Counted from the first letter of the stretch, positions 50,799-60,430 are shown. The stretch is 64,000 bases of DNA from Paenibacillus lacisoli (GCF_030580655.1 NZ_JAUQTB010000002.1:372001-436000), one strand, 5' to 3'. Translations and numbers: made by a program. Notes: generated by a model not told the origin, from the letters alone.

Positions 50799-52508
50799 TT
50801 AGACTTTGAAGCCGCCGACCAAGCTGCTGAGATTACCAGACATTTCAGACAGTGACTCTGTAGAAGCCGTGACTTCTTCCATAGAAGCAAGCTGCTGCTC
50901 CGCTGTTGCACTGACACTTTGGGTAGCACCTGCAGCCTGATCGGTAACGGCCAATATCCGGTTCGCGGCTTCCATAATTTCGCCGGAACCGGCTGTCATC
51001 TCTTTTACTGCGGCAGTTACCCCGTGAATCTGATCATTGACCTGTCCCACCGAATGTTCGATGCTGCGGAAAGAGGATTCAGCCTGCTGCATCACGATAA
51101 TGCCGTTCTCGACCTCATTAGTACCGTCCTGCATTGTAACCGACACGGTCTCAATACTGTTTTGGATCTCACGCACAAACTCAGCAATTTCATGAGCGGA
51201 TGCTGAAGACTGCTCGGCCAGATTACGAACTTCCGTGGCCACAACTGCAAAACCACGACCGTGCTCTCCAGCGCGGGCTGCTTCAATAGATGCATTCAAA
51301 GCGAGCATGCCTGTCTGCTTCGCCAGTTGGGTGATGACCTGTCCCATATGGCCAATCTTGTCCGTATATCCACTGAGATCCAGGACGGCCTGAGCAGACA
51401 TTCCCACCTTCTCGCTGATAATTTCCATCTGATGCAGCGCTTGTGTAATGGATTCCATGCCCTCTGCTGCGCCCTGGGAAGCATCGCCGGATCGCGAGGA
51501 TACATGCTGGGAGAGCTCCGAGATCTGATCCAGCCCTTTTACCAGCTCTTGAATGATGACATTCATGCGCTGTACATCATTTAGTTGGCCTTCCATACCC
51601 GATGCCAGCTCCTCCATGACTTCTGTCGTATGCTGGGAAGCCTGACGGATCTCTTCCGCGCTTGAATTCAGCTGGGAAGACGTCCCTGCTACATGGGCGG
51701 AGGCTGTCTGGGTCTGCACGATAATAGCTCGAATGCCTTCAATCAAACGGTTATAAGCACCTGCTGCCTCTCCGACTTCGTCCTTCGTCTTCACTTCCAG
51801 GCGGGATACCAGGTCACCGCCGCCATCTGCAATACTGGATAACTGGCTGCTCATCCGGTTGAGCGGTCGAAGTGAGCGAATCAGAATCAGGGACTGAATG
51901 ATGCTGTACACTATCGCCGCACCGGTAATGCCCATAACGATATAATTTGTTATTTCGCGCTCAGAACGCACCTCGTTAATACTGTTAAGGATGTCCTGAT
52001 CCTTTTCCAGTACGAACGCTTCGATCGCAGTATTAAAACTTTTCCGCACTTCCCGCTCCTGTGCATAAACGTCGGTCAGTTCGGAGAACGGCGGATAATC
52101 CCCGTTTACACTGTTGTAGCCTGCACGATTTAGCAAAGTACCGGTGAAAGAATTGTAATTGGACATTTCTTCGATGAACTTTTCTACCTGCTCCTTGTCG
52201 TCCGTATCATCCGGGTCCAGCAGAGGCAGGATTTCTTGCGCAAGCTTGTTCAGCTCGTCCTGCTTTTTATGAATGTTATCCACATATGTATCGTCACGGT
52301 TTAGGAGGAATCCCCGCTCATCGTTCGCAATGCCAACCATAAGATACTGCATTGAACGCAAATCATAGGCAATTTTCTGCTGTTGGGTAATAATTTCACG
52401 GTATTCATTCTCACTCGTCATGCTGAAATACTGGTTCACAAACTCCGAGAGGAAGATAGCAGCTGGAATCAACACAGCGCTGAGAATCATTTTTGTTTTA
52501 ATCTTCAT
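50799..52508 (-). CDS. Methyl-accepting chemotaxis protein
   Basis: 569-aa chemoreceptor: N-terminal helix (about 8-28), extracytoplasmic sensor of ~155 residues resembling a CHASE3-type helical bundle ([13 protein letters not shown]), second helix (about 190-212), HAMP (about 213-265, [20 protein letters not shown]), and the signalling domain with hairpin tip [20 protein letters not shown]. Ligand unknown. ATG 52508 follows AAGGAG. Monocistronic; partners (CheA/W) are not in the window. Confidence 0.95.
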   Translation of the reverse strand: MKIKTKMILSAVLIPAAIFLSEFVNQYFSMTSENEYREIITQQQKIAYDLRSMQYLMVGIANDERGFLLNRDDTYVDNIHKKQDELNKLAQEILPLLDPDDTDDKEQVEKFIEEMSNYNSFTGTLLNRAGYNSVNGDYPPFSELTDVYAQEREVRKSFNTAIEAFVLEKDQDILNSINEVRSEREITNYIVMGITGAAIVYSIIQSLILIRSLRPLNRMSSQLSSIADGGGDLVSRLEVKTKDEVGEAAGAYNRLIEGIRAIIVQTQTASAHVAGTSSQLNSSAEEIRQASQHTTEVMEELASGMEGQLNDVQRMNVIIQELVKGLDQISELSQHVSSRSGDASQGAAEGMESITQALHQMEIISEKVGMSAQAVLDLSGYTDKIGHMGQVITQLAKQTGMLALNASIEAARAGEHGRGFAVVATEVRNLAEQSSASAHEIAEFVREIQNSIETVSVTMQDGTNEVENGIIVMQQAESSFRSIEHSVGQVNDQIHGVTAAVKEMTAGSGEIMEAANRILAVTDQAAGATQSVSATAEQQLASMEEVTASTESLSEMSGNLSSLVGGFKV

Positions 52509-52671
52509 TCCTTCATACTCCTTTGAATGTTAGATCTTGTTGTGTGATCAAGTAGATATTAAGACCTATTTTCATGATGTGGTTTTTAAAGCGGCTTTAT
52601 TATTATCGTCTTAAGATGAATATTACTTTATAGGCCATAACAACCATTTTTCCTTCCACTATGCAGAAACA

Positions 52672-52716
52672 AAAACGAAAGCACTGTCCATTGAATAAGG
52701 ACAGTGCTTTCGTTTT
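52672..52716. terminator. Terminator of the GH31 alpha-xylosidase gene
   Basis: Perfect 18-base stem, AAAACGAAAGCACTGTCC / its complement, with a nine-base loop; T-rich on both strands. Confidence 0.92.
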
Positions 52717-52738
52717 ATACATCCGGCTTTATATCATT

Positions 52739-55057
52739 CTACAGCTGAATGGTGACAGAGGAAGCTCCGGAAGCCGGTGTAATGACAACACCCTGTTCAC
52801 CCGCTGCGGAAGTACCGCCTTCCACATTCGATACTGTTTGAATACCACGAAGTACGAGGGTCCAAGGCTTGCCGGCACCCTCAGCGGATACCTGGATGGA
52901 CGAACCGCTGCGGACGGCTTTGACCGTCAATTCGGTCTCGGCTGCCTTGTTCACAACAACGGCTTCAGCGGTGCGGCCTTCACCCAGCTCGAACAGGTGC
53001 AGTGCCACTTGGTCAGCAAAGTCATAATCCGGGCGCCCGTTCTCGCTGCCCACTGCAATAATGCTGTTCGGCTTCACCATCACCGGCAGTGTTCTGAAGT
53101 TATGATTCTCGCTGATCCAGCGTCCACCTTCTATCTGATCGCCCGTCAGGAAGTTCGTCCATGTGCCTGTCGGCAGGTAGTATTGAACGTCACCCTCGTT
53201 ATTGAAAATTGGAGCTACGAGGATGGAATCCCCGAACATGTACTGCAAATCAAGGGTAGCGCATGTTGGATCCTGCGGATATTCCAGCACCATCGGTCTC
53301 ATCATCGGCAGACCTCTAACCGAGGATTCGACGGCAGAGTTATAAATGTAAGGCATCAGGCTGCATTTCAGCTTCGTAAAGTCACGAACCACATCTACGG
53401 CCTCTTCATCAAACAGCCAAGGCACACGGTAGGATTCATTACCATGCAGACGACTGTGGGAAGAGAGCAGACCGAACTGTACCCAGCGCTTGTATACTTC
53501 AGGCGGAGCTGTCATTTCGAAACCGCTGATGTCATGGCTCCAGAAGCCAAAGCCGGACAGACCAAGGGACAGACCGCCGCGCAGCGATTCTGCCATCGAC
53601 TCGAACGTGGACGAACAGTCCCCGCCCCAGTGTACAGGGAATTGCTGTCCACCAACCGTTGCGGAGCGGGCAAACAGAGCCGCTTCATTTTTACCCAGGT
53701 TTTCTTCCAGCACTTCAAATACGGCCTTGTTGTACAAGAAAGTATAATAGTTGTGCATTTTCTGCGGATCGGAACCATCATAATATACGACGTTGGTTGG
53801 AATTCTTTCGCCGAAGTCCGTCTTGAAGCAGTCCACACCTTGGTCAATCAGCACTTTCAGCTTGCCTTTGTACCAGTCTACAGCTGCCGGATTCGTGAAA
53901 TCGACCAGCGCCATGCCGGCCTGCCACAAATCCCACTGCCATACACTGCCGTCAGCCGTTTTAACCAGATAGCCATTCTCCATACCTTCGTCAAAGAGAT
54001 AAGACTTTTCAGCAATATAAGGGTTAATCCAGGCACAGATTTTGAGTCCCTTATCCTTGAGTCTTCTCAGCATGCCTTCCGGATCCGGGAACATGTCTTT
54101 GTCCCATTCAAAGTCACACCATTGGTATTCCTTCATCCAGAAGCAGTCAAAATGGAATACGGAGAGCGGCAGATCACGCTCAGCCATACCGTCGACAAAA
54201 TGGTTCACGGTTGCTTCATCATAATCTGTTGTAAAAGATGTCGTCAGCCACAGACCGAAGGTCCATGCCGGCGGAAGTGCAGGCTTGCCTGTCAGTTTCG
54301 TATAGTTATCAAGAACTTCCTTCGGATCGGCACCGCCGATGATGAAGTATTCCAGGGATTCGCCTTCCACACTGAACTGAACCTTGGATACGTTCTCGGA
54401 AGCGATCTCGTAGGACACTTTCTCCGGATGGTTGACGAACACACCATAACCTTTGTTGGAGAGATAGAACGGGATATTTTTGTAGGCCTGTTCACTGCTG
54501 GTGCCGCCATCCTCGTTCCATACGTCCACCACTTGGCCGTTCTTGACGAATGGGGTGAAGCGCTCACCGAGACCGTACACATACTCACCGATTCCCAGCT
54601 CAAGCTGTTCACGGTAGAAACTGGTGTCGTTAGGTCCCGTAATATAGCCTGCTCCCTTGTAAGCGGAGCCTGTCATACGTTTGCTGCCGTAATAAAAGCC
54701 TACATCCCAGCCCTTGCTGCCATCCACGCGAACCTGCAGATCACCGCTTTGCAGAACAGCATTTTTCCCTTCATTCGTGATCTGCACATCGGTCTGCAGG
54801 GTATTGAGCTCGAATTCAGGACCTTGTTTCACTTTACCTTTATGATGATTCAGCTGCACCCGGATTACGTTTGGCATCGGCGAGCTGTAAGTAGCTTTCA
54901 GAAGTGTTCCGTTCAGAGTATCTCCCTTTTTCTCAATACGCTTCGTTGCAGCGTACACCGTGATGGAGTCCCCGTTTTGTACGATATCACGGATATCCAC
55001 CGGATTTTGCAGCTCATATCCTTTGCGGACCATCCAGTAGCCATCTGTAAATTTCAT
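52739..55057 (-). CDS. yicI: Alpha-xylosidase (YicI-like), GH31
   Basis: 772-aa cytoplasmic GH31 enzyme. Nucleophile Asp414 in FKTDFGERIP and acid/base Asp480 in HWGGDCSST, the same spacing as Escherichia coli YicI (Asp416/Asp482). FHFDCFWMKEYQWCDFEWD matches the alpha-xylosidase subsite rather than alpha-glucosidases. It releases xylose from isoprimeverose and xyloglucan fragments. ATG 55057 follows GAAGGGGG. AraC-type direct repeats and a catabolite-control-like site lie upstream; the AraC gene at 56071 is a candidate regulator. No transporter accompanies it. Confidence 0.95.
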   Translation of the reverse strand: MKFTDGYWMVRKGYELQNPVDIRDIVQNGDSITVYAATKRIEKKGDTLNGTLLKATYSSPMPNVIRVQLNHHKGKVKQGPEFELNTLQTDVQITNEGKNAVLQSGDLQVRVDGSKGWDVGFYYGSKRMTGSAYKGAGYITGPNDTSFYREQLELGIGEYVYGLGERFTPFVKNGQVVDVWNEDGGTSSEQAYKNIPFYLSNKGYGVFVNHPEKVSYEIASENVSKVQFSVEGESLEYFIIGGADPKEVLDNYTKLTGKPALPPAWTFGLWLTTSFTTDYDEATVNHFVDGMAERDLPLSVFHFDCFWMKEYQWCDFEWDKDMFPDPEGMLRRLKDKGLKICAWINPYIAEKSYLFDEGMENGYLVKTADGSVWQWDLWQAGMALVDFTNPAAVDWYKGKLKVLIDQGVDCFKTDFGERIPTNVVYYDGSDPQKMHNYYTFLYNKAVFEVLEENLGKNEAALFARSATVGGQQFPVHWGGDCSSTFESMAESLRGGLSLGLSGFGFWSHDISGFEMTAPPEVYKRWVQFGLLSSHSRLHGNESYRVPWLFDEEAVDVVRDFTKLKCSLMPYIYNSAVESSVRGLPMMRPMVLEYPQDPTCATLDLQYMFGDSILVAPIFNNEGDVQYYLPTGTWTNFLTGDQIEGGRWISENHNFRTLPVMVKPNSIIAVGSENGRPDYDFADQVALHLFELGEGRTAEAVVVNKAAETELTVKAVRSGSSIQVSAEGAGKPWTLVLRGIQTVSNVEGGTSAAGEQGVVITPASGASSVTIQL

Positions 55058-55119
55058 GTTCCCTTACCCCCTTCAGTTATACTATAATGATATTGATAAT
55101 TGAAAAGGTTTTCTTACGA

Positions 55120-55150
55120 TATTTTGATCATTTATATCAGTATTTTGATC
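55120..55150 (-). promoter_or_regulatory. AraC-type direct repeats ahead of the GH31 gene
   Basis: TATTTTGATC occurs twice (55120-55129 and 55141-55150), exactly 21 bp apart, two DNA turns, in the same orientation. They sit just upstream of the likely GH31 promoter (ACCTTT, 17 bp, TATAGT on the minus strand), the usual place for an AraC activator. Confidence 0.65.
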
Positions 55151-55184
55151 GAAAGAAGCAAAACCATCTAGTTTTCTCTTTACC

Positions 55185-55205
55185 ATGGAAGCGTTTGCTT
55201 TCCAT
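55185..55205. promoter_or_regulatory. Possible CcpA catabolite-responsive element
   Basis: ATGGAAGCGTTTGCTTTCCAT: six-base arms ATGGAA/TTCCAT around GCGTTTGCT. It fits the cre pattern WTGNAANCGNWNNCAW with one mismatch. It lies about 130 bp upstream of the GH31 start, ahead of the AraC-type repeats. Confidence 0.45.
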
Positions 55206-55222
55206 AGCATATTATGGCATAT

Positions 55223-55248
55223 CAAAAAAGCCGGGACATGCCCGGCTC
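55223..55248 (-). terminator. Terminator of the first NfrA-like gene
   Basis: Stem AGCCGGG / CCCGGCT with a five-base loop and six T on the minus strand. Confidence 0.85.
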
Positions 55249-55261
55249 CTGAAGCTGCTCT

Positions 55262-55999
55262 TCACTTATAATCAAATTTCTGGCGGCGAAGCGTATCCGC
55301 TGTTCCGGCCAGCCCTGGTCCGCTGTAATACGCAGCCATCGTATCAGACCAATTCTTCTGCTGCTGTCCCTCACTCCGTTCTTCCACATATGCCGCGTAA
55401 TCCAGCTCATACTGCTCGATCAGTCCGTGCTGCTGGCGGTTGTATGTTTCCGAATGATAGAAGGCCTGCAGCGGCAGACGCGGTTTTTTCGCCGAAGCCT
55501 CTGCCGGATGACCGACCACCAGGCCGGACACCGGGAAGACGTATTCCGGCAGATCCAGCAGTTCAATCAGCTTTTGCGTGTCCCGGCGTACTCCGCCGAT
55601 AGGCACAATGCCCAGACCCAGCGATTGAGCTGCGGTAATAGCAAATCCCATCGAGAGACCGACATCCGTCGAACCGATGAGGAGTGTATCTACGTTATTT
55701 GCTGCTCCGAGCGGCACATGCCTGCTGTCCATCACCTGCTTGATCCGGTAATAGTCCATGCAGAACATAAGAAACAAAGGTGCCTGTGCAATCCATGGCT
55801 GTCCTCCTGCAATTTGCGCAATGATCTCGCGCTTCTCGGGGTCCTGCACCCCGATGATACTGACCTGCTGACCGTTAGCCCAGGTTGGCGCAGCTTGCGC
55901 AGCAGTCACAATAGCCTGGATCTGCTCGTCGGTAACAGGCTGATCTGTATAGTGACGGATGGAGCGGTGATCGTTAAGCTGGTTCAAGGTATTATTCAT
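55262..55999 (-). CDS. NfrA/NfsA family FMN-dependent NAD(P)H reductase
   Basis: 245-aa flavoprotein of the nitroreductase superfamily. NDHRSIRHYTDQPV (FMN phosphate contacts), AAPTWANGQQVSI, DVGLSMGFAITAAQSLGLGIVPIGG and the C-terminal AKKPRLP are family hallmarks. These enzymes reduce nitroaromatics, FMN or disulfides and are often induced by oxidative stress. A paralogue lies at 59699-60430. ATG 55999 follows AAAGG. Divergent from the AraC gene at 56071. Confidence 0.92.
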   Translation of the reverse strand: MNNTLNQLNDHRSIRHYTDQPVTDEQIQAIVTAAQAAPTWANGQQVSIIGVQDPEKREIIAQIAGGQPWIAQAPLFLMFCMDYYRIKQVMDSRHVPLGAANNVDTLLIGSTDVGLSMGFAITAAQSLGLGIVPIGGVRRDTQKLIELLDLPEYVFPVSGLVVGHPAEASAKKPRLPLQAFYHSETYNRQQHGLIEQYELDYAAYVEERSEGQQQKNWSDTMAAYYSGPGLAGTADTLRRQKFDYK

Positions 56000-56070
56000 A
56001 ACTAGAGCACTACCTTTCTATATAAAGTATGCAAATTCAATTATATCACTTTCCGAAAGAAGGAACCCTC

Positions 56071-56985
56071 ATGAATCGCGACATGCTCAAGGAAGACCGG
56101 ATTCATGGCAACCCTATGTATCCAGTGAGTGTATACCCGGATGTCGAGCAATTGAACGGCCAGAGCATTCTCGACTGCCACTGGCACGACGAAATGGAAT
56201 TCATTCTGGTAACCCGGGGAAGTGCCGTATTTCAGATCGACATGGACTATATTGAAGTCCATGCAGGCGAAGCCTTGTTCGTGAACAGCGGTGAAATCCA
56301 TGCCGGTTATCTGAAGGATGATCCGGCCTGCATCTTCTCAGCGGTTGTATTCAGTCCCGGATTTCTCTCAAGCCATACCTTTGACAGCATGCAGGAAAAG
56401 TATCTTGATCCGCTGTTTAAGAAAAAGCTGCTGCCCCCGATGCATATTACGGGTAAACAGCCATGGGAACAGCTGGTGCTGAACGGACTGCATACCATTA
56501 TTGCTGTGAATGAGCAGGAATCACCTGCATTCGAGCTGATCACCAAAGCGCAGCTGTATGCCATTTTTGCCGCAATGTACCCCTTCATGCAGCCTGCCGC
56601 CAAAAACAATACCCGTGCATCCGCCAGTCACGATAAGGTAAAACGCCTCAAGAAAGCACTGGAATATATTCACGAGCATTATAGCGAAGCCATCAAGCTG
56701 CGGGACCTGGCTGCAGAAGTGAACATGAGTGAAGGGCATTTCTGCCGCTTCTTCAAGCATCTTGTTCAGAAGAGCCCGGTCGAGTATATGAATCATTATC
56801 GTATCCTGAAGGCCAGCAAGCTGCTGGAGAACAGCGACATGAAGATCGTGGATGTTGCGCTGGAGGTGGGTTTTGACCATCTGAGCTATTTTATAACTAT
56901 CTTCAAAAAAGTGAACGGAATTACCCCCTCACAATACCGGAAGCAGTTTGAGGAAGAGGTCGTAACCGAGGTTCTTCATGCCTGA
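56071..56985 (+). CDS. AraC family transcriptional regulator
   Basis: 304 aa: N-terminal cupin sensor (HWHDEMEFILVTRGSAVFQ, GEALFVNSGEIHAG, about 35-95) and C-terminal AraC DNA-binding domain (LRDLAAEVNMSEGHFCRFFK and IVDVALEVGFDHLSYFITIF, about 205-295). ATG 56071 follows GAAGGA by six bases; the open frame starts 14 codons earlier. Divergent from the NfrA-like gene and 1 kb from the GH31 gene with its direct repeats. A sugar effector such as xylose is likely but not shown. Confidence 0.93.
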   Translation: MNRDMLKEDRIHGNPMYPVSVYPDVEQLNGQSILDCHWHDEMEFILVTRGSAVFQIDMDYIEVHAGEALFVNSGEIHAGYLKDDPACIFSAVVFSPGFLSSHTFDSMQEKYLDPLFKKKLLPPMHITGKQPWEQLVLNGLHTIIAVNEQESPAFELITKAQLYAIFAAMYPFMQPAAKNNTRASASHDKVKRLKKALEYIHEHYSEAIKLRDLAAEVNMSEGHFCRFFKHLVQKSPVEYMNHYRILKASKLLENSDMKIVDVALEVGFDHLSYFITIFKKVNGITPSQYRKQFEEEVVTEVLHA

Positions 56986-57007
56986 AGACTAGAGGTTACA
57001 CATACCG

Positions 57008-57047
57008 AAAAGCCCTGCTCCATCGCTCGATGGAGATCAGGGCTTTT
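57008..57047. terminator. Bidirectional terminator between AraC and helD
   Basis: Stem AAAAGCCCTG / CAGGGCTTTT with an inner TCCATC/GATGGA pairing, T-rich both ways. Confidence 0.9.
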
Positions 57048-57062
57048 GTTATAGGCGATGAA

Positions 57063-59423
57063 TTACACTTCAACCGCGCTCTGCTCGTACAGCTCCGGCT
57101 GCAGCTTCGCGATAAACGGACTTAACGCCCCTACTGAATAAATGTGAAGCAGATGCATGGCACGGGTACATGCTGTGTAAAACAGCTTGCGTTCACTCTC
57201 CCTGCTGTAGCTTGCGGAGGAGCCATTATAGATTATCACCGCATCGAACTCTACACCTTTGGCTAAGTATGCCGGAATAATATGGACACCCTTCTCAAAA
57301 GCCAGCGTCGTTTTCTTAATCAGCCGCGGCGCCGTCTCCAGCATCCCCCCCAGCGCCTGATGCACCTCGGCACTCTCGTCGGCGGTTTTACAGATAACGG
57401 CTATAGATTCATAACCTTCCTTCTGAAGTGCCTGAAGATCGGCGGCTATGGAACGCTGAAGCGCTTCTGTATCACGAACCTCCAGAACCCGCGGCTTCTC
57501 CCCGCTGCGGTTGAAAGGCACGATCTCCTCTCCGCCCTCAACCATTCCCCGGGTAAAATCGACAATTTCACAGGTCGAACGATAGCTGCGGGTCAACGAG
57601 ATCAGCTCCGTCTGTTCAGGGCCGTAAAGATTGGCAAGCGGGCCTGATTTCTGCAGTGCAGATGAATGGGCATAGATCGCCTGGTTAAAATCGCCCAGCG
57701 CCGTAATTTTGGCACGCGGGAACAGCCGCTTGAAGAAGACCAGCTGAAATGGTGAGTAGTCCTGAGCTTCATCTATGATGACATGGCGAATGTTGGTATT
57801 GGTACGGAACCCGAGCATAATTTCCTTCAAATATAAGAAGGGTGTTGTATCCTCGTAGGCCATTTCGCCCTGCTCCAGGCGTGCCAGGGTCTGGCGTGAC
57901 ATTTCTCCCCACCATGCCGGCAGCTGCTCCTGACCGGACAGCTTCCGAAAGAGCGCATCGCTGCGGAACAGCTCCCCGTAAAGCTTTGTGATATTCACAA
58001 AACGCTGGGCTTTGATCCATTTACGAAGAGGCTTCAGCCGGTCACTGACAACCATGCGGGCAAGAATCTCCCGTTCCTGCTGGAAGTCGTCGAACGTCTC
58101 GGCTTTGCCTTTCTTCTTCCGGCGAAGCCGGTTATAGGCACGCTGGTAGTCTTCTGTATCCATCACATCAATGGTGCGGTCCACCCATTCGGCGTCGACT
58201 TCCCCTTTACCGAAGCGGGACAGTTCCTTCAGCATCCATTCTTTCAGCAGCTCCAATCGATTTGCCAGTCGGATAGACGAATCATAAGAATAAAACTCTG
58301 TCTTCATTTCCTCGGCGGACACAACCACTTTACCCTGAAAGCGGACCGGTTTAAAAATCATGCCTTCACTCTCGAGCAGTGTTTTGTACGCGTTGATGAC
58401 AGAGACGAATGCTTCGGAAGATTTGTACCGGATGCCCCCCATTCGGGACTCATATCCCGGCTCCTCGTTCTTCGACAATACATATTCGATCTGAACAAAA
58501 GGATCCTCAATAGCAAACTCCCTGCCCAATCGGCGTTCGAGATACTCCTGATACGTCGTCTGCAGCATATTTTCTTCCCCGAGTTCAGGCAGTACAGTGG
58601 ATACGTAGCTGTTAAACATGGGGTTCGGCGAGAACAGCACCATCTGATCAGCCTTCAACTGATCGCGGTACTTGTATAGAAGATAGGCAACACGCTGCAG
58701 TGCTGCTGATGTTTTCCCGCTGCCGGCCGCACCCTGTACAATCAGCATGCGTGTACGGTCATTACGGATAATCCGGTTCTGTTCCTTCTGAATAGTCGCT
58801 ACAATGCTTTTCATCTGGGCATCCGAGCTCCGGCTCAAGACAGCCTGCAGCAGCTCATCGCCGATCGTGACGCCGGTGTCGAACATGAAGCGGATTTTGG
58901 CATCACGGATGACGTACTGTCTTTTCAGCGTTATATCCCCGCTGATCTCCCCCGAAGGCGTTTCGTACGAGGCAGGCCCCGGGGTACTGTCATAGTACAG
59001 ATTAGAGATCGGAGCCCTCCAGTCATAGACCAGGAACGTCTGTTCATCCTCATCCAGGAATGAGGCAATTCCCAGATAGATTGCTTCCGCCGGCTCTCCA
59101 TCCTCGGCAAAATCAATCCGGCCAAAATACGGCGACTGCCGAAGTCTGCGCATTCGTCCCAGCGACTCGGCCGCCATCCGGTGGCTGTGCTCCCTTTCGT
59201 TCAGAACCTGGGATTGCTGACGCATACTGGTGGAGGTCTCCCCTACGTCATCCGCTTCACTGAAGTTCATGGTAACTTCTTCCCAAAATTCCTTCCTCAT
59301 TTCAACGACATCGCCGCGCACGGAGCCCACCTGGGCTTCCAGACCGGAAATGCGGCGGTTCAGCTTGGTAGTCACATCATCTACCCGCTGCTGCTCCTGC
59401 TGCCATTCTTTGTCCGTACTCAT
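57063..59423 (-). CDS. helD: RNA polymerase recycling helicase HelD
   Basis: 786-aa UvrD-like ATPase that removes stalled RNA polymerase from DNA. A long N-terminal coiled-coil arm (about 1-110) that enters the polymerase secondary channel, Walker A GAAGSGKT (231-238), helicase motif II DEAQDYSPFQ and motif III-like TALGDFNQAIY, and the C-terminal motifs SLTRSYRSTCEI and TACTRAMHLLHI are present. ATG 59423 follows GAGGGG; the frame begins 15 codons further up. Single gene. Confidence 0.96.
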   Translation of the reverse strand: MSTDKEWQQEQQRVDDVTTKLNRRISGLEAQVGSVRGDVVEMRKEFWEEVTMNFSEADDVGETSTSMRQQSQVLNEREHSHRMAAESLGRMRRLRQSPYFGRIDFAEDGEPAEAIYLGIASFLDEDEQTFLVYDWRAPISNLYYDSTPGPASYETPSGEISGDITLKRQYVIRDAKIRFMFDTGVTIGDELLQAVLSRSSDAQMKSIVATIQKEQNRIIRNDRTRMLIVQGAAGSGKTSAALQRVAYLLYKYRDQLKADQMVLFSPNPMFNSYVSTVLPELGEENMLQTTYQEYLERRLGREFAIEDPFVQIEYVLSKNEEPGYESRMGGIRYKSSEAFVSVINAYKTLLESEGMIFKPVRFQGKVVVSAEEMKTEFYSYDSSIRLANRLELLKEWMLKELSRFGKGEVDAEWVDRTIDVMDTEDYQRAYNRLRRKKKGKAETFDDFQQEREILARMVVSDRLKPLRKWIKAQRFVNITKLYGELFRSDALFRKLSGQEQLPAWWGEMSRQTLARLEQGEMAYEDTTPFLYLKEIMLGFRTNTNIRHVIIDEAQDYSPFQLVFFKRLFPRAKITALGDFNQAIYAHSSALQKSGPLANLYGPEQTELISLTRSYRSTCEIVDFTRGMVEGGEEIVPFNRSGEKPRVLEVRDTEALQRSIAADLQALQKEGYESIAVICKTADESAEVHQALGGMLETAPRLIKKTTLAFEKGVHIIPAYLAKGVEFDAVIIYNGSSASYSRESERKLFYTACTRAMHLLHIYSVGALSPFIAKLQPELYEQSAVEV

Positions 59424-59499
59424 TCTATCGCCCCTCTTCCATGAGAACTGAAGTTTATTATGAACCAATCGCTCATATCGAAATCCATAAATCCGCAGG

Positions 59500-59528
59500 T
59501 TGACTCATGCGTGATTATATGATATAAT
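59500..59528 (+). promoter_or_regulatory. Sigma-A promoter of a candidate small RNA
   Basis: TTGACT (59500-59505), 17 bp spacer, TATAAT (59523-59528). A palindrome GATTATATGATATAATC (59513-59529) covers the -10 and puts a TATAAT on the other strand too. Confidence 0.82.
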
Positions 59529-59534
59529 CAACCT

Positions 59535-59635
59535 TGGAAATAACATAATAACTTATACACAATTGAAGACTTAAAGACCATTTTCCATTTTACCAAGAAC
59601 AGCTTCCCAATTCAACTGGGGGGCTTTTTATATTT
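59535..59635 (+). ncRNA. Candidate small RNA, about 100 nt
   Basis: Starts about seven bases after the -10 above and ends in a terminator at 59600-59635. All three frames are closed within a few codons, so it is not a peptide gene. The 5' half is A-rich and unstructured; the 3' end is the terminator hairpin. No matching family recognised (not 6S, tmRNA or SRP RNA). Confidence 0.55.
59600..59635 (+). terminator. Terminator of the candidate small RNA
   Basis: Stem AGCTTCCCA / TGGGGGGCTT (with wobble pairs) followed by TTTTTATATTT on the plus strand only. Confidence 0.75.
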
Positions 59636-59648
59636 CATGATTATCACC

Positions 59649-59684
59649 AAAACGCCCTCCTGCTACGTACAGGGGGCGTTTTTG
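59649..59684. terminator. Terminator of the second NfrA-like gene
   Basis: Stem AAAACGCCCTCCTG / CAGGGGGCGTTTTT, 15 bp past the stop on the minus strand. It also carries T on the plus strand. Confidence 0.82.
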
Positions 59685-59698
59685 TTGTACAAATTCTT

Positions 59699-60430
59699 TT
59701 ATTTGAAATCAAATCCTTGCTGTTCGAGCATGGAACGTACTTGCGGGTAATACACCCGATTGTATATACCCGCTATGCTTGAAGTCCATGTGCGATCCTG
59801 TGCACCGCGCTGCTGCAGGTAATTACGATACGTTTCATCATATTGATCGATCAACGTCTGCTGATCTGTAGAATAACGGTTACCGTGATAAACCGCTTCG
59901 CGGGGAAGGCGCGGTTTTTTGGCTGAACGGTCAGCAGGATGTCCAATAACAAGACCGCATACCGGGAAAACATACTTCGGCAGATTCAACAGCTCAATGA
60001 CTTCCAGAGGCATACGGCGAATCCCTCCGATAGGAACGGTCCCCAATCCCATTGACTCTGCTGCAGCAATGGCATAGCCCATCGACAGACCTACATCTGT
60101 AGCACCTACGAGCGAAGCTTCGATTCCCTCCGTGATAACCAAATTTTCATTATTCTTTTCGGCTGCGATCGCTGCACGATGGTAATCCGCGCAAAAGACA
60201 AGAAACAAGGGTGCTTCGTCCACCCATTTCTGATTACCTGTCAGCTCGGCCAGCTTACGCTTCAGGCCTGCTTCATCCACGCCAACAATAGATACCTGTT
60301 GACCGTTAATGGAGGAAGGAGCTGCCTGAGCTGCATCAATAATCGCTTCAAGCTGTTCCCGGGAAATGGGCTCTTCAGTATATTGACGGATAGAGCGATG
60401 TTCTAGCAGTGATTGGACAACTTCATTCAT
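59699..60430 (-). CDS. NfrA/NfsA family FMN-dependent NAD(P)H reductase (paralogue)
   Basis: 243 aa, the same family as the 55262-55999 product and alignable over its whole length (LEHRSIRQYTEEPI, AAPSSINGQQVSIVG, DVGLSMGYAIAAAESMGLGT, AKKPRLPREAVYHG). The paralogues differ mainly at the C-terminus. ATG 60430 is five bases after AGAGGTGG; the GTG three codons earlier overlaps that site. GTTACTGTAC-like sequence upstream (about 60482-60495) might be a redox-regulator site. Confidence 0.92.
   Translation of the reverse strand: MNEVVQSLLEHRSIRQYTEEPISREQLEAIIDAAQAAPSSINGQQVSIVGVDEAGLKRKLAELTGNQKWVDEAPLFLVFCADYHRAAIAAEKNNENLVITEGIEASLVGATDVGLSMGYAIAAAESMGLGTVPIGGIRRMPLEVIELLNLPKYVFPVCGLVIGHPADRSAKKPRLPREAVYHGNRYSTDQQTLIDQYDETYRNYLQQRGAQDRTWTSSIAGIYNRVYYPQVRSMLEQQGFDFK

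Noticed and set aside
52661-55087. An 808-residue plus-strand open frame
   Set aside because: It is the exact antisense of the GH31 alpha-xylosidase gene, which has intact catalytic motifs and a ribosome site. The plus-strand frame has no plausible start signal and reads as histidine/arginine-rich filler.
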